Positions 28,263-28,949 of a stretch of DNA of 28,949 nucleotides are shown in pieces. The position numbers and the translations under genes are program-made. How positions within the stretch are numbered: position 1 is the first letter of the stretch; the number at the start of each line of letters is the position of its first letter. The stretch covers positions 1-28,949 of the forward strand of contig CAKMOY010000129.1 of assembly GCA_927911235.1 (NCBI GenBank), read 5' to 3'. The notes under the pieces are model-generated. The model did not search any database. It saw nothing but the letters and a program-made list of their open reading frames with translations, and was not told the DNA's origin. This DNA comes from an uncultured Moraxella sp. (GTDB lineage Bacteria > Pseudomonadota > Gammaproteobacteria > Pseudomonadales > Moraxellaceae).

Positions 28263-28949
28263 ATGAAACAGCCCATTCTACTTACATTATCAGCACTTTT
28301 ATTTTTGACCAGCACCCACAGTTTTGCCGAAATTTATAAAACTGTTACTGCCGATGGGCGAGTGGTCTACACAGATAACGCCAACACCGCCTACCAAAAC
28401 AGCAATGATAGTAACCAAATTAAAATTTTGGACAATCTAATTTCACAAAAAGCGACACCACAAAATAACGTCTCAACAAACACAAGCTATCAACCAACAA
28501 GCTCTATCATCAACCAATCTCAAAACAGCAACACCAACACACCAAATTTTTCGCAACAAGGTTCATATCAACTCACCATCACCAAGCCCGATGCGACCAC
28601 CATTTATCGCCGTCCACAAAACATTGACATTGTGGTAGATGTCAAGCCAAACCTACAAGCAGGCGACCGCTTGGTATATCGTATCAACGGTAAGCACATT
28701 GCCACCACGCAGAACACACAATACACTATCAACTCTGAAAATTACGAACCCAATCAATACCAACTTACCGTAGAAATCCAAAACGGCAAAGGCGATATTA
28801 TCGCCACCAAAACCAAAGTTTTTATATGTTGGCAAGCAATCATCTTATCCGTGAAAAACGCAAAGCCGAAGCCGAACGTAAAGCCAGACAAGCACTTTAT
28901 AACCAACTACCTTGGTACAAAAAAATTGCTTACAATATCAATGTAAAAT
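28263..28949 (+). CDS. DUF4124 domain-containing exported protein, partial and frame interrupted
   Basis: A signal peptide ends near residue 22 (THSFA), followed at once by a DUF4124 domain (EIYKTVTADGRVVYTDNAN), an Asn/Ser/Gln-rich linker (50-100) and a beta-rich domain (YQLTITKPDATTIYRRPQNI). The function of DUF4124 proteins is unknown; they are usually periplasmic. After KTKVF the direct frame becomes unlike protein and stops at 28946. Adding one T to the five at 28819-28823 gives YMLASNHLIREKRKAEAERK and on through LPWYKKIAYN, open to the window end, so the gene continues beyond it. Confidence 0.8.

Overview
The window looks like chromosome of a Moraxella-type gammaproteobacterium (Moraxellaceae). 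The evidence is AT-rich DNA, a FadL-like outer membrane protein whose start resembles outer membrane protein E of Moraxella catarrhalis, and otherwise ordinary gammaproteobacterial housekeeping genes. The genus is inferred from memory of protein families, without a database search.

Layout. 1-2.9 kb: a leftward promoter at the edge, a 201-bp miniature inverted-repeat element sitting exactly at the stop codon of an EcsC-family gene, fis, a CopD-like membrane protein and a small periplasmic protein. 2.9-7.6 kb: ruvB, the FadL/OmpE porin, infA, truA and a HigB/HigA-type toxin-antitoxin pair. 7.7-17.1 kb: clpB, dapD, dapE, a LysE/ArgO exporter, a 2OG-Fe(II) oxygenase, rlmJ, pssA and nfsA. 17.1-20.5 kb: a lipoprotein, purB, queE and a small membrane protein. 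20.5-28.1 kb: the glycine cleavage region, with a promoter, a tandem glycine riboswitch with an intrinsic terminator, gcvT, a MliC-like lipoprotein, an uncharacterised membrane protein that overlaps the start of gcvH, gcvH, a nitroreductase, a PIN-domain toxin with a decayed antitoxin, and gcvP. A DUF4124 protein runs off the right edge.

How the genes work together. GcvT, GcvH and GcvP are three of the four glycine cleavage proteins (GcvL is not here), and the riboswitch ahead of gcvT should switch the cluster on when glycine is abundant. DapD and DapE are two steps of the succinylase route to diaminopimelate and lysine; the amino-acid exporter diverges from dapE.

The main caution is that at least ten genes are interrupted by one-base changes, nearly all in homopolymers: the CopD-like gene, ompE, infA, clpB, dapE, queE, the 20.2-kb membrane protein, the pre-gcvH membrane protein, the second nitroreductase, gcvP (twice) and the DUF4124 gene. 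Joining the frames restores normal-length proteins each time. Because infA is normally essential, uncorrected sequencing errors are the simplest explanation. I give the joined coordinates and do not call these genes dead.

The most unusual signals are a dispersed palindromic repeat lodged inside a peripheral stem of the second glycine aptamer, the extra membrane and lipoprotein genes inside the gcv cluster, the miniature element at the EcsC stop codon, and a perfect 15-bp tandem duplication inside the toxin gene.
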